Shown piece after piece: positions 24,998-33,432 of a stretch of 35,839 nucleotides of DNA. The translations under genes were made by a program, and so were the position numbers. This DNA comes from Candidatus Minthosoma caballi (GTDB lineage Bacteria; Bacteroidota; Bacteroidia; Bacteroidales; Bacteroidaceae), in NCBI GenBank assembly GCA_018064505.1, contig JAGHVC010000182.1, positions 1 through 35,839 of the forward strand, in the 5' to 3' direction. Under the pieces are notes generated by a model that was not told the DNA's origin, did no database searches, and saw nothing but the letters and a program-made list of their open reading frames with translations. Every line of letters begins with the position of its first letter. The stretch's first letter is position 1.

Positions 24998-25777
24998 ATG
25001 CATACAAGAGAAGAGAAACTTGAAGCATTCGGCAGATTGCTGGATGTCATGGACGATTTACGGGAGAAATGTCCTTGGGATAGAAAGCAGACTTTTGAAT
25101 CTTTGCGTCCTAACACCATTGAAGAGACATACGAACTTTGCGACGCTTTAATGAAGCACGATGAACTCAATATATGCAAAGAGTTAGGTGATGTTCTGCT
25201 CCATATTATATTCTATGCAAAGATAGGAAGCGAGAGCAACCAGTTCGACATTGCAGATGTTTGTAACAAGCTTTGCGACAAACTCATCTTCCGTCACCCT
25301 CATGTATATGGAGAAGCTGTTGCCAATACTGCTGGGGAAGTCGTGCAGACATGGGAACAAATCAAGCTCAAAGAGAAGGACGGCAACAAGACTGTGCTTT
25401 CAGGAGTGCCAGATGCACTCCCTTCTCTCATCAAAGCATACCGCATTCAAGACAAGGCTCGCAATGTTGGCTTCGACTGGGAAGAACGCGAACAAGTATG
25501 GGCCAAAGTGAAAGAAGAAATCAGTGAATTTGAAGCAGAGGTTGCCAACATGGACAAAGAAAAAGCAACTGCAGAATTCGGAGATGTGCTGTTCTCACTC
25601 ATCAATGCTGCGCGGCTCTACAAAATCAATCCTGACAACGCACTCGAGCACACAAACCAGAAATTCATCAAGCGCTTCAACTATGTCGAAGCAAAAGCAA
25701 AAGAAAAAGGTCAAGCCTTGAAAGACATGACCTTAGACGAAATGGATAAGTATTGGAATGAAGCAAAAGCCTTATAA
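24998..25777 (+). CDS. mazG: MazG nucleoside triphosphate pyrophosphohydrolase
   Basis: MazG hydrolyses (d)NTPs to monophosphates and pyrophosphate, cleaning the nucleotide pool in the cytoplasm. At 259 aa it is the two-domain form (E. coli MazG is 263 aa). The N-terminal metal site is EETYE (42-46) with KELGD (61-65). The second domain has EEISEFEAE with EFGDVLFS. CPWDRKQTFESL near residue 25 is characteristic of cellular MazG and distinguishes it from short phage-type MazG proteins. It has its own promoter and is transcribed alone, convergent with metH. Confidence 0.96.
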   Translation: MHTREEKLEAFGRLLDVMDDLREKCPWDRKQTFESLRPNTIEETYELCDALMKHDELNICKELGDVLLHIIFYAKIGSESNQFDIADVCNKLCDKLIFRHPHVYGEAVANTAGEVVQTWEQIKLKEKDGNKTVLSGVPDALPSLIKAYRIQDKARNVGFDWEEREQVWAKVKEEISEFEAEVANMDKEKATAEFGDVLFSLINAARLYKINPDNALEHTNQKFIKRFNYVEAKAKEKGQALKDMTLDEMDKYWNEAKAL

Positions 25778-25870
25778 AGACTCCTCCATGCCTCTCCTAT
25801 GGTATAAGCCCCATCCTAATGGGATTCCCCTACAATGAGGAGCAGAAGCATATATGTTAGTTAATAATTA

Positions 25871-25888
25871 AGTGATGATATCATCACT
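25871..25888. repeat. Perfect 18-bp palindrome at the metH stop codon
   Basis: AGTGATGATATCATCACT is a perfect palindrome covering the last bases of metH and its stop. No U-tract follows on either strand, so it is not a standard terminator. A nearby weak structure (CTCCTC near 25781, GAGGAG near 25840, enclosing CCCAT/ATGGG) is also seen. Confidence 0.7.
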
Positions 25889-28649
25889 AAAAGAAGTTAG
25901 GCTTTCTTTTCCTCGCTTCTTCCAATGATAATATGTCGGATTCCGCGTCTGATTTCTCAGAACGAAGTTCGGCATATTTCTTATTCAGCTGATTAACATA
26001 TTCATCATGAGCCTCAGGATTAAGCAGACGAGCAGATGCAATCACATTCTGAGAAGCATCTTTCATCCAAAGCACAGGGCCATTATACACAGGAGCTATC
26101 TTCAAGGCAGTATGCAATTCGCTTGTAGTTGCACCACCAATCATGATTGGAATGCTGACACCCTTCTCTTCCAAAGCACGAGCCACGGAAACCATCTCTT
26201 CAAGTGATGGAGTTATAAGACCCGACAATCCTATGATATCCACCTTTTCCTCAATGGCACGATTAACTATGTCCTCAGTAGGCACCATGACTCCCAAATC
26301 AATGATCTCGTAGTTGTTGCATGCAAGAATAACGCTCACAATGTTCTTTCCTATATCATGAACATCTCCTTTCACCGTTGCAAGCAACACTTTTCCAGCC
26401 TTAGCTGCACCCTCGCTTCTTGATGCTTCTATCAATGGCTGAAGCACTCCCACAGCCTTCTTCATTGTGCGCGCAGTCTTGACCACTTGCGGCAAGAACA
26501 TCTTACCCTCACCGAAAAGAACGCCAACTGTGTTCATTGCATCCATCAGTGGTCCCTCAATGATTCTCACTGGGTCGCCATAGAGCTGAACCGCTTCATC
26601 AAGATCTTTATCAAGATAGTCACCCGCTCCTTTCACAAGAGCATGTTTGAGCCTTTCATCCACTGATCCATTGCGCCATGAGTTCGCATCCGACTGCGGC
26701 AGCGTTCCACCATTCTTCAATGCTTCTTTCTCTGCATCTTTCTCAGCCTTGATACGGTCAGCAATCCCAATGAGCCTTTCTGTTGCATCCTCTCTTCTAT
26801 TCAAAAGAACATCATCAATGGCAACAAGCACATCTTCGGGGATATCACTGTAAATCACTTGGGTAGCAGGATTCACAATGCCCATATCCTGTCCTTTCTC
26901 TATCGTATGATAAAGGAACACAGCATGCATTGCTTCGCGAATATAGTTGTTGCCTCTGAAAGAGAATGACAAGTTGGACATTCCCCCTGAGACATGAGCA
27001 CCAGGAAGATTCTTTCTAATCCATTCCGTAGCTCGGATAAAGTCAATGCCATAATCATTGTGTTCCTCCATGCCCGTAGCCACAGCCAGCACATTAGGGT
27101 CGAAGATAATGTCATAAGGATTGAAACCTACCCTATCCACAAGCAACTTGTAAGCTCGTTCACATATCTCAATCTTTCTTTCGTAAGTAGTAGCCTGCCC
27201 TTTCTCATCAAATGCCATCACAACCGTAGCAGCTCCAAGCCTTTTTATTTCCTCTGCATGAGCAAGGAACTTCTCCTCTCCCTCTTTCAGCGAAATCGAG
27301 TTGACAATGCTCTTGCCTTGCACACATTTCAATCCCGCGCGAATCACTTCCCAGTCGCTCGAGTCAATCATTACTGGCACCTTGCTGATGTCAGGATCAG
27401 ACATAAGCAAGTTTAAGAAAGTCGTCATCTCGGCCTTCGCATCAAGCAGGCCATCATCCATATTAATATCTATCACGAGAGCCCCATCCTCCACTTGCTT
27501 TCGAGCAATAGAGAGTGCTTCATCATAGTTTTTCTCGTTGATTAAGCGAAGGAACTTACGCGAACCTGCCACATTGCATCTCTCGCCAACATTTATGAAA
27601 CGACGCTCAGGAGTAAGCTCCAGCAACTCCAACCCACTCAGCCACATTCTGTCGGGTTTTCCCACAGGCACATGAGGAGCCTTTCCTTCCACCAGCGAAG
27701 GATACTTTGCAATGAAAGCCTCTGTAGTGCCACAGCATCCACCAATGATGTTCACAAGTCCTTCATCCACAAACTCCTTGATTTGCTCTGCCATCATGTC
27801 CGGAGTTTGGTCATAGAGTCCCAAAGAGTTTGGCAAGCCTGCATTTGGGTGAGCAGTAATATAATATGGAGCCTTCTCTGCAAGCAGCTTAACAAAAGCC
27901 TTCAGCTGACGAGCTCCAAACGAGCAATTCAATCCCACAGAAAGAATATCAGCATGCTGGATAGAAGCGAGGAAAGCCTCCAGAGTCTGTCCCGACAGCG
28001 TTCTTCCTGCCGTGTCGCTCACCGTCACCGACAACATAATTGGCACCCTCTTGCCAATGCTTTTCATAGCCTCCTCTGCAGCATAAATTGCAGCCTTAGC
28101 ATTTAGAGTGTCAAAGATTGTCTCTATCAGCAGCGCATCCACCCCACCCTCTATAAGTGCTTCAATCTGTTCTACATACGCATCGGTCAGTTCATCAAAT
28201 GTCATATTGCGCAATGCAGGATTGTTCACATCAGGCGAGATTGACAAAGTCTTGTTCGTAGGTCCTATTGATGCAGCAACAAATCGCGGCTTCAGTGGAT
28301 TTTTCTTCGTATATTCATCAGCCATTTCACGAGCAATGCGAGCACCAGCCAAGTTCATCTCTCGGCAGTATTCCTGCACATTGTAGTCGGCCATCGATAT
28401 GCGCTGAGAAGAAAAAGTGTTTGTAGTAATTATATCAGCACCAGCCTCAAGATACTTGCGATGAATATCCTTAATCACATCTGGTCGAGTGATGCACAGA
28501 ATATCATTGTTACCCTTCATCAATCCAGGCACAACAGCAAAGCGGTCACCACGGAAATCCTGCTCCTTGAGACCGTAACGCTGAATCATTGTTCCCATTG
28601 CACCATCCAGCACAAGTATTCTATCTTTTATGATATCTTTCAGAGTCAT
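25887..28649 (-). CDS. metH: Cobalamin-dependent methionine synthase, without activation domain
   Basis: MetH moves a methyl group from methyltetrahydrofolate through cobalamin to homocysteine. It is 920 aa. The homocysteine domain (1-325) has zinc ligands C242, C305 and C306 (GLNCSFGA, GGCCGTT). The pterin-binding domain covers about 350-620 (RCNVAGSRKF, IDINMDDGLLD). The cap domain is about 660-750. The B12 domain has the DVHDIGKN motif (762-769), with His764 as lower cobalt ligand, followed by GLSGL and GGATTS. The protein stops after the B12 domain plus a charged tail (EEARKRKPNFF). The roughly 300-residue AdoMet-binding reactivation domain of E. coli MetH (1227 aa) is missing. Reactivation would need a separate protein, which is not in this window. 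I see no cobalamin riboswitch upstream. Confidence 0.96.
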   Translation of the reverse strand: MTLKDIIKDRILVLDGAMGTMIQRYGLKEQDFRGDRFAVVPGLMKGNNDILCITRPDVIKDIHRKYLEAGADIITTNTFSSQRISMADYNVQEYCREMNLAGARIAREMADEYTKKNPLKPRFVAASIGPTNKTLSISPDVNNPALRNMTFDELTDAYVEQIEALIEGGVDALLIETIFDTLNAKAAIYAAEEAMKSIGKRVPIMLSVTVSDTAGRTLSGQTLEAFLASIQHADILSVGLNCSFGARQLKAFVKLLAEKAPYYITAHPNAGLPNSLGLYDQTPDMMAEQIKEFVDEGLVNIIGGCCGTTEAFIAKYPSLVEGKAPHVPVGKPDRMWLSGLELLELTPERRFINVGERCNVAGSRKFLRLINEKNYDEALSIARKQVEDGALVIDINMDDGLLDAKAEMTTFLNLLMSDPDISKVPVMIDSSDWEVIRAGLKCVQGKSIVNSISLKEGEEKFLAHAEEIKRLGAATVVMAFDEKGQATTYERKIEICERAYKLLVDRVGFNPYDIIFDPNVLAVATGMEEHNDYGIDFIRATEWIRKNLPGAHVSGGMSNLSFSFRGNNYIREAMHAVFLYHTIEKGQDMGIVNPATQVIYSDIPEDVLVAIDDVLLNRREDATERLIGIADRIKAEKDAEKEALKNGGTLPQSDANSWRNGSVDERLKHALVKGAGDYLDKDLDEAVQLYGDPVRIIEGPLMDAMNTVGVLFGEGKMFLPQVVKTARTMKKAVGVLQPLIEASRSEGAAKAGKVLLATVKGDVHDIGKNIVSVILACNNYEIIDLGVMVPTEDIVNRAIEEKVDIIGLSGLITPSLEEMVSVARALEEKGVSIPIMIGGATTSELHTALKIAPVYNGPVLWMKDASQNVIASARLLNPEAHDEYVNQLNKKYAELRSEKSDAESDILSLEEARKRKPNFF

Positions 28650-28717
28650 AAAGCTATATCAATGAGTTTATGTTTTTTAATGCGGTTCAACAGAAATTTG
28701 CATGAAGTCAAAGTTTA

Positions 28718-28811
28718 TTTTTCAACACAGAGTTCACAGAGGACACAGAGGTTAAAAATATGAGACCCAAAGATAAAACTCTGAGTTCTCTGAGTCCTCT
28801 GTGTTGAAAAA
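28718..28811. repeat. 94-bp inverted repeat with three 9-bp repeats per arm
   Basis: The outer 15 bp are perfectly inverted (28718-28732 with 28797-28811). The left arm has CACAGAG at 28726, 28735 and 28744. The right arm has CTCTGAG at 28779 and 28788 and CTCTGTG at 28797. All have a period of 9. The whole can fold into one imperfect hairpin with a loop of about 25 nt. It lies between smpB and metH, both leftward, and lacks a U-tract. Confidence 0.88.
28768..28775 (-). promoter_or_regulatory. Candidate metH promoter inside the inverted repeat
   Basis: TATCTTTG on the minus strand is an exact -7 match within the loop of the 94-bp inverted repeat. Transcription would start near 28761, giving metH a leader of about 110 nt that includes the left arm. 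No -33 TTG is present; the right arm occupies that position. Confidence 0.5.
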
Positions 28812-28848
28812 AACATATAACGATAACGAAAAACGATAACTATAAAGA

Positions 28849-29322
28849 TCAATGCTTCATCGCTCTATCCATCTCTCTCCTATCCTCCTTCTCCTTCAGC
28901 GACTGTCGCTTGTCATACTCCTTCTTGCCTCGCGCCAGAGCAATGACCATCTTTGCCAATCCCTTCTCGTTGATGAAGATACGCACAGGCACAATAGTAA
29001 ATCCAGGAGCCTTCGTATCCTCTTGCAAATTGCGAATCTCCTTCTTGTTCAGCAAGAGTTTCCTCTCTCGCCTTTCCACATGGTTGTTATACGACCCCTG
29101 CATGTAGAGAGCCACATACATATTCTTCACCCACAGCTCTCCGTTGTTAATGTAGCAGAAAGTATCTACCAGACTCGCCTTGCCCTGACGGATAGACTTA
29201 ATCTCTGTGCCAGTCAGCACAATGCCAGCTGTGAAGGTGTCGATAAACTCATAGTCGAACGACGCCCTCTTATTCTTAATATTAACCTGCTGAGGTTTTG
29301 CTATTTTATTATTCTTCCCCAT
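28849..29322 (-). CDS. smpB: tmRNA-binding protein SmpB
   Basis: SmpB binds tmRNA and brings it to stalled ribosomes for trans-translation. At 157 aa it is close to the usual length (E. coli 160). Signature segments are [37 protein letters not shown] and the basic C-terminal tail ([20 protein letters not shown]) that enters the mRNA channel. It starts 2 nt after the stop of the HAD-fusion gene, so the two are almost certainly co-transcribed. The functional reason for this pairing is unknown. Confidence 0.97.
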   Translation of the reverse strand: MGKNNKIAKPQQVNIKNKRASFDYEFIDTFTAGIVLTGTEIKSIRQGKASLVDTFCYINNGELWVKNMYVALYMQGSYNNHVERRERKLLLNKKEIRNLQEDTKAPGFTIVPVRIFINEKGLAKMVIALARGKKEYDKRQSLKEKEDRREMDRAMKH

Positions 29323-29324
29323 AT

Positions 29325-30461
29325 TTACAAATATTTATTCAAATTACATGAAATCATTTTTGCCACTTTCGGAGTGACCTCCTCCTGACAATCATCCAAG
29401 AAGTCATCACCCAAATCATTCAGTTTCTCCTCCCGTTCATACAGAGCCATAAACTCATCATCATCCATATCGTGCGAGAAATCATCAATGTGCAAATGAT
29501 ACTGCTTCTTCGCCTCATACAGCAACTTCGAGAAATCCCTCATTCCCCACTCCTTCTTCACTACCATAGGGAATGGGCCCTCCAGCACATAAGGAGCATA
29601 GCCATTCAGAATCAGCTGAATAAAGCCGCCCTCCATCACTTCGTCAAGAATATACCGATAGCACAGCAACGAATGCTGATCAGCAGTCAGCCTATCCATA
29701 TTGTCAGCCGTAAGCGCACCTCCCACCTTCTCCAGATATCCATCAGTCACAGTCTCAATCAGCTGAGCAGGAGCCAGCTTAGCCATGCGGATCATTTCCA
29801 CCATGTCGAAAGTAAGACCCTCGAAATTCTTCATCACATGATCACACTTGTCAGCAATGTCCTCCTCGCTATTATATGTAGCCAAGCCAAAAGTGAAAAT
29901 GCCAGCCGACATACCAGCTTGCAGCCCAGTGAAGGCATCCTCAAACACCACGCACTCATCCAGCTCTGCGCCAAAAACGCTCGCCCCCTTCAGGTAGCAA
30001 TCGGGGTTAGGCTTGCTCGCCGCAAAATCCTCGCTCGTCAGCACCCTGTCAAACAAAGATCCAAACTCAGGCATCTGAGCTTCAACGCTCTGCATCTTCT
30101 TCGTGTTGGAGCTCGTCACCACGGCACACTTCACGCCCTTCGCCTTCAGCTCCCTCACAAACTCCAGAGCACCAGGCACAAACTCATACCTCATCTGCCT
30201 CTCCCACTCATCCAGTCCCGCCGTCAGCTCCCTCTGCCACTCCTCATCAGGAAAATAGCGCTCAAAAATCTGAGTCAGCGTAGTGCCCTTGATGATATTC
30301 TCCAGCCCAGGAACATCAGGTCTGTACTTCCTTGCCATCGCCCCCCAGAACACAGAATACTGTCCCTCAGTGTCGAAGAGCGTGCCATCCAAGTCAAACA
30401 AAGCCACCTTCAGCGGCTTCAATCTTTTCTCCAATATGTTTTCAGAACAAAAATCGTCCAT
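29325..30461 (-). CDS. HAD phosphatase fused to a DUF4375-like domain
   Basis: This is a 378-aa protein with two parts. Residues about 17-225 are a HAD-superfamily hydrolase of the beta-phosphoglucomutase/phosphatase type: nucleophile motif [11 protein letters not shown] (Asp23, Asp25), VTSSN, Lys150 in ASKPNPD, and acidic motif VVFEDAFTG (Asp175). Residues about 240-378 resemble DUF4375, the domain of the DNA-mimic protein DMP19, with [23 protein letters not shown] and Asn286, followed by a strongly acidic stretch ([17 protein letters not shown]). No frameshift or internal start is evident at the junction. The HAD part probably dephosphorylates a small sugar phosphate; the role of the C-terminal part is unknown. 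It is the first gene of an operon with smpB. Confidence 0.82.
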   Translation of the reverse strand: MDDFCSENILEKRLKPLKVALFDLDGTLFDTEGQYSVFWGAMARKYRPDVPGLENIIKGTTLTQIFERYFPDEEWQRELTAGLDEWERQMRYEFVPGALEFVRELKAKGVKCAVVTSSNTKKMQSVEAQMPEFGSLFDRVLTSEDFAASKPNPDCYLKGASVFGAELDECVVFEDAFTGLQAGMSAGIFTFGLATYNSEEDIADKCDHVMKNFEGLTFDMVEMIRMAKLAPAQLIETVTDGYLEKVGGALTADNMDRLTADQHSLLCYRYILDEVMEGGFIQLILNGYAPYVLEGPFPMVVKKEWGMRDFSKLLYEAKKQYHLHIDDFSHDMDDDEFMALYEREEKLNDLGDDFLDDCQEEVTPKVAKMISCNLNKYL

Positions 30462-30495
30462 GCGTCTATTTCTAACTTATTTATCGAAAGTTTTG

Positions 30496-30503
30496 CAAAG
30501 ATA
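30496..30503 (-). promoter_or_regulatory. Promoter of the HAD-smpB operon
   Basis: TATCTTTG on the minus strand lies about 35 nt before the ATG at 30461. It has a perfect -7 element but no recognisable -33 TTG. Confidence 0.6.
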
Positions 30504-30532
30504 TGCATTTTCCCCGAAATAATCATAATAAC

Positions 30533-30568
30533 AAAATGAGAAAGTGAGAAAATGAGAAAATGAGAAAA
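30533..30568. repeat. 8-bp microsatellite (AAAATGAG)
   Basis: The units AAAATGAG, AAAGTGAG, AAAATGAG, AAAATGAG and AAAA follow each other without gaps. They lie just upstream of the HAD-smpB promoter, where copy-number change could alter spacing. Confidence 0.75.
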
Positions 30569-30618
30569 CAAACTAGTCTAATATAAAGTTCGTTTTGTTC
30601 ACTTACTATAATGACAAA

Positions 30619-30660
30619 GCGAAAAAGCCGCCTTCAATCACACAGACCGAAGGCAGCTTT
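30619..30660 (-). terminator. Terminator of the five-gene ligase/peptidase operon
   Basis: AAAGC-GCCTTC (30624-30635) pairs with GAAGGC-GCTTT (30649-30660) with one internal mismatch. On the minus strand a TTTTT tract follows, 22 nt after the last stop codon. Confidence 0.85.
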
Positions 30661-30681
30661 CATTATGCTGAGCCTATTATT

Positions 30682-31635
30682 CTATTTCCCGTTAGCCTTT
30701 ATCCTATACAGCATAGCATTCTGGAACACCATTGGACGATGATGAGAGAAGAAGATAAGTCCACCAGTATCGCTTCTCACCTCTTCAAGCACACTGCCGT
30801 TGTATGGATGAATGATGTGAGCAAGCACCTCCCCAGGAGCTACAAAGTCACCAGCAAATCGTCTTCTCACATACACGCCTGCATGATGAGCAACCACGGC
30901 TGTGAGCGAATCCTCGTCTATGTATGCCGAGTTGAATCCTGGAGACAATGTCGCCAACTCATCTGCACGAGGGCTCACCAAAGTCTGCGTGTTATATAGG
31001 AAACGCATCACAGCATCCACGGTTTGCCCAGAAGTAGTCGGGGCTATTCTATCTGTCAGTCCTGCATATATACTGAATGATGAAGTGTTCCATATTTGCC
31101 AGTTGTAGTTGAGCAAAGTTGTATCAAAAGGCAATGGTTTTCTTGTGGTTATATATGGGAATCCAAACAAGCGGGCTGTCTCCAAATCTTCGTATCCTGT
31201 GCTCAGCATTCTCACATGCGGCACAAACTCACCCGGCACATAGAACGATGCCAGCTGCATGCCATACTTGAATCCCTCAATGTGCTTGAACACCGCTGCT
31301 GCAATTCTCTGCGTTGTCTCTCCCTGATCGTAGCCAGGGAACATGCGGTTAATGTCGGTGCTGTCCATTGCCCAGAAACGCCTTCCCACATTCATAGAAA
31401 ATGGGTTGCACGACGGAATCACCAAAATACTCTTGCCGTCAGCGATCTCCCCACTGCTCTCTCGTTCCTGAAGAGCCTTAACAATTTGCGAGCAAATGTA
31501 TTGCTGCTGCACCTCATCACCACGCATAGGCCCCACAATACATGCTGTTTTTTCGCCACTGCCAAACCAGTAGCCCTCTATGCAGAAGTCATCGCGATAG
31601 GTTGACTTCATCTTGAATAATATCTCTTTTCTCAT
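30682..31635 (-). CDS. AstE/AspA-family protein with degenerate active site
   Basis: This 317-aa paralogue of the upstream gene belongs to the succinylglutamate desuccinylase/aspartoacylase (M14-like) family. The fold signatures SCNPF (75-79) and DINRMFPG (94-101) are intact, and the C-terminal domain aligns (LAHIIHPYNGSVLEEV...). The zinc and catalytic residues are not. The GxHGDE motif reads GPMRGDE with Arg38 in place of His, though Glu41 is kept. The DIH motif reads QLA (127-129), and the catalytic Glu of VVEMG is replaced by Tyr190 in SIYAG. It is therefore probably inactive as a zinc hydrolase and may be a binding or regulatory subunit. Its start overlaps the stop of the intact paralogue (ATGA, 31632-31635), suggesting a heteromeric partner made in equal amounts. 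It is the last gene of the operon. Confidence 0.85.
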   Translation of the reverse strand: MRKEILFKMKSTYRDDFCIEGYWFGSGEKTACIVGPMRGDEVQQQYICSQIVKALQERESSGEIADGKSILVIPSCNPFSMNVGRRFWAMDSTDINRMFPGYDQGETTQRIAAAVFKHIEGFKYGMQLASFYVPGEFVPHVRMLSTGYEDLETARLFGFPYITTRKPLPFDTTLLNYNWQIWNTSSFSIYAGLTDRIAPTTSGQTVDAVMRFLYNTQTLVSPRADELATLSPGFNSAYIDEDSLTAVVAHHAGVYVRRRFAGDFVAPGEVLAHIIHPYNGSVLEEVRSDTGGLIFFSHHRPMVFQNAMLYRIKANGK

Positions 31636-32621
31636 TGTTCTGCTGCTGATACTGCTTTCACTATTTCTGTTTCTTCTGCATTATATTGAAAAATACGAGC
31701 CATCAACGATCCCTCATACACAATTGGATAAGCTCGAATCGTAAAGAGGAAACCATCTATAGGAGACTTCACATCCGACAGAATCTCACCCGTCAGCGGA
31801 TTCACTATCTGCCCAATGCTTTGGCCCTTGTCCACAATCTTGCCAGAGCGCATCTCTGTCAAGAACACGCCCGAGCATTCCGCATTGAGGAAAGCCACCC
31901 TGTCACCCTTGCAGAATATTGGCTCCAAGAGCTCACCTGTCTCCATGTCAGTCAAATCCGTCTCTCCGTTCCAAATACCCATCTCCTTCATCAAGTTGAA
32001 TATACCCTTCACCAAGTGGCAGCACATTCTATGATTGATGCGTTGTCCCACACCCATCTCTACCACCAAGCAGCGAGTGCCAGTGCTGTTCAGCGAGTGA
32101 GCCAGCGTAGCCTCAAGAACCGTGGCAGCATCGTGTACCCACACGAAATCCACGCCCAAGTGCTTTGCATAAGGCACAAGCTCTTCCTCATTCAGCACAT
32201 TTATTCTCACCTGAGGCGATTCCCTCAGATACAGGTTTGACGAATGTATATCAAGTACCATGTCTGCCCCCTTCAAATCCTTGTAGATAGCAAAAGCCGT
32301 CTGCTCCACCATCGTGCCATGCTCATTGCCTGGGAAGATTCGGTTCATATCGAGGTCAAAATTAGGCACGCCACGCTGAATTGTGTCAATGCCTAAAGGA
32401 TTCAAAGCAGGATAAATCTCCACAGTGCCATCAAGCTGGTCAATATGCTTCTGCACCAGTCGCGCCATTTCGTAGCACACCATCTGGCCCTCCAGCTCAT
32501 CGCCATGAGTGCCAGTCACAATGCAGAATCTTCCTTTGCCCTTCCCATTGCTAATCACATTCTTGCGTATCAGCAATCGCTCCGCCACAGGAAGTGCGGT
32601 AGATACTATTGTCTTAATCAT
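31632..32621 (-). CDS. AstE/AspA-family zinc deacylase/carboxypeptidase, intact active site
   Basis: This is a 329-aa cytoplasmic enzyme of the succinylglutamate desuccinylase/aspartoacylase family. The frame is open from 32699, but the ATG at 32621 overlaps the upstream stop (ATGA) and starts at the conserved region, so 32621 is chosen. Zinc ligands are His39 and Glu42 (GTHGDE) and His126 (LDIHSS). Substrate-binding residues are in ALNPLG and DMNRIFPG, and the catalytic Glu188 is in LVVEMGVG. A C-terminal beta domain of the AstE type follows (CKGDRVAFLNAECSGVFL). The family removes acyl or amino-acid groups from small amides, so in this operon it may trim the amide product of the ATP-grasp ligase. 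No arginine-degradation (ast) genes are present, so AstE itself is unlikely. Confidence 0.9.
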   Translation of the reverse strand: MIKTIVSTALPVAERLLIRKNVISNGKGKGRFCIVTGTHGDELEGQMVCYEMARLVQKHIDQLDGTVEIYPALNPLGIDTIQRGVPNFDLDMNRIFPGNEHGTMVEQTAFAIYKDLKGADMVLDIHSSNLYLRESPQVRINVLNEEELVPYAKHLGVDFVWVHDAATVLEATLAHSLNSTGTRCLVVEMGVGQRINHRMCCHLVKGIFNLMKEMGIWNGETDLTDMETGELLEPIFCKGDRVAFLNAECSGVFLTEMRSGKIVDKGQSIGQIVNPLTGEILSDVKSPIDGFLFTIRAYPIVYEGSLMARIFQYNAEETEIVKAVSAAEQ

Positions 32622-33373
32622 ATTTCGTTCACTATTACTCTTATTTCTGTTTGTTGATTTATATTCATTCCTGTCACCGAGCCTCTGCTCACGGGACAAT
32701 CCTTGGCATCACGGCCATGAGCAAGCTTAATGTAGCCGTGCTCTATGCGGCAGTCATGCGTAGGGTCAAGTCCATACCAGCTGTTGCCTTCATGCACTTC
32801 TACCCATGCATGAGTAGCACCCTCGCCGACTATCAGCCCATTAACATAGCGCGCCAGCACGCCCTTTTGCCTCAGAACGGCTATCAGCACATGAGCAAAA
32901 TCCTGACACACGCCCTTTCTCTGTGCAAAAGCTTGAGCAGCAGTTGTGTGCATATCCGTCGAATTTGGCTCGTAGGCCATAATCTCATGCACAGCATGGC
33001 ACAATTCCTCTGCACTCGACGCGCTCTCTGCCAAAGCCTTCAGTTCTGCCGATGCCTCCGTCAGCGACGAAGCACAGCGGTAGTAAGGCGCAGGGCTACA
33101 GTCGGTCAGCATATACTCCGTCTGCTCTATCACTCCCGAGCTGATGTATGCCAGCGAGTCATGCTCAACAAGCGAGCTGCCTGTTATCACTCGATTGCCA
33201 AAAGCATCAGTGCCAAAATGAACGCTGAAGTCCGACGGATGCAGCACCACGCTTTCGTCCACGATGTGCTGACACTCATTGGCATAGGGCTGGCATCTGA
33301 GCTTCAAGAAGTGACGGCTCACTTGACCATAGAATCTCACGATTGTCTGATAGCTATACAAAAATCTCCTCAT
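32618..33373 (-). CDS. Transglutaminase-like cysteine peptidase
   Basis: This is a 251-aa protein with the bacterial transglutaminase-like N-terminal beta domain (FLYSYQTIVRFYG...) followed by a transglutaminase core. The triad is visible: Cys156 in KGVCQDFAHV, His188 in ATHAWVEV and Asp203 in YGLDPTHD. There is no signal peptide. Members next to alpha-E and ATP-grasp genes are predicted to act as peptidases or amide-exchange enzymes rather than classical protein cross-linkers. It overlaps the next gene by 4 bp (32618-32621). A 59-nt gap with a hairpin separates it from the alpha-E gene. Confidence 0.93.
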   Translation of the reverse strand: MRRFLYSYQTIVRFYGQVSRHFLKLRCQPYANECQHIVDESVVLHPSDFSVHFGTDAFGNRVITGSSLVEHDSLAYISSGVIEQTEYMLTDCSPAPYYRCASSLTEASAELKALAESASSAEELCHAVHEIMAYEPNSTDMHTTAAQAFAQRKGVCQDFAHVLIAVLRQKGVLARYVNGLIVGEGATHAWVEVHEGNSWYGLDPTHDCRIEHGYIKLAHGRDAKDCPVSRGSVTGMNINQQTEIRVIVNEI

Positions 33374-33388
33374 ATTTGTATTTTGACA

Positions 33389-33421
33389 ATAACGAGTTAC
33401 CGTACGGAAGCGTATCGTTAT
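33389..33421. other. Intercistronic hairpin between alpha-E and transglutaminase genes
   Basis: ATAACGA (33389-33395) pairs with TCGTTAT (33415-33421). The loop contains the self-complementary CCGTACGG (33400-33407). It is the largest gap in an otherwise tight operon and may mark mRNA processing or differential stability. Confidence 0.45.
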
Positions 33422-33432
33422 CGTTTGTTATC

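Noticed and set aside
28718-28811. Ordinary terminator for smpB
   Set aside because: Neither strand has a U-tract after the right-hand arm in the direction needed, and the loop is long and contains a promoter element.
28650-28848. Cobalamin riboswitch upstream of metH
   Set aside because: I looked for the B12-box-type conserved core and found only the inverted repeat; the leader is too short for a typical cobalamin riboswitch.
29472-30539. Open frame of 355 codons on the plus strand
   Set aside because: It is antisense to the HAD-fusion gene. Its His/Gln/Leu-rich composition is typical of a shadow frame.
31632-32621. astE of arginine degradation
   Set aside because: None of the other ast genes is present, and the operon context points to a different amide substrate.
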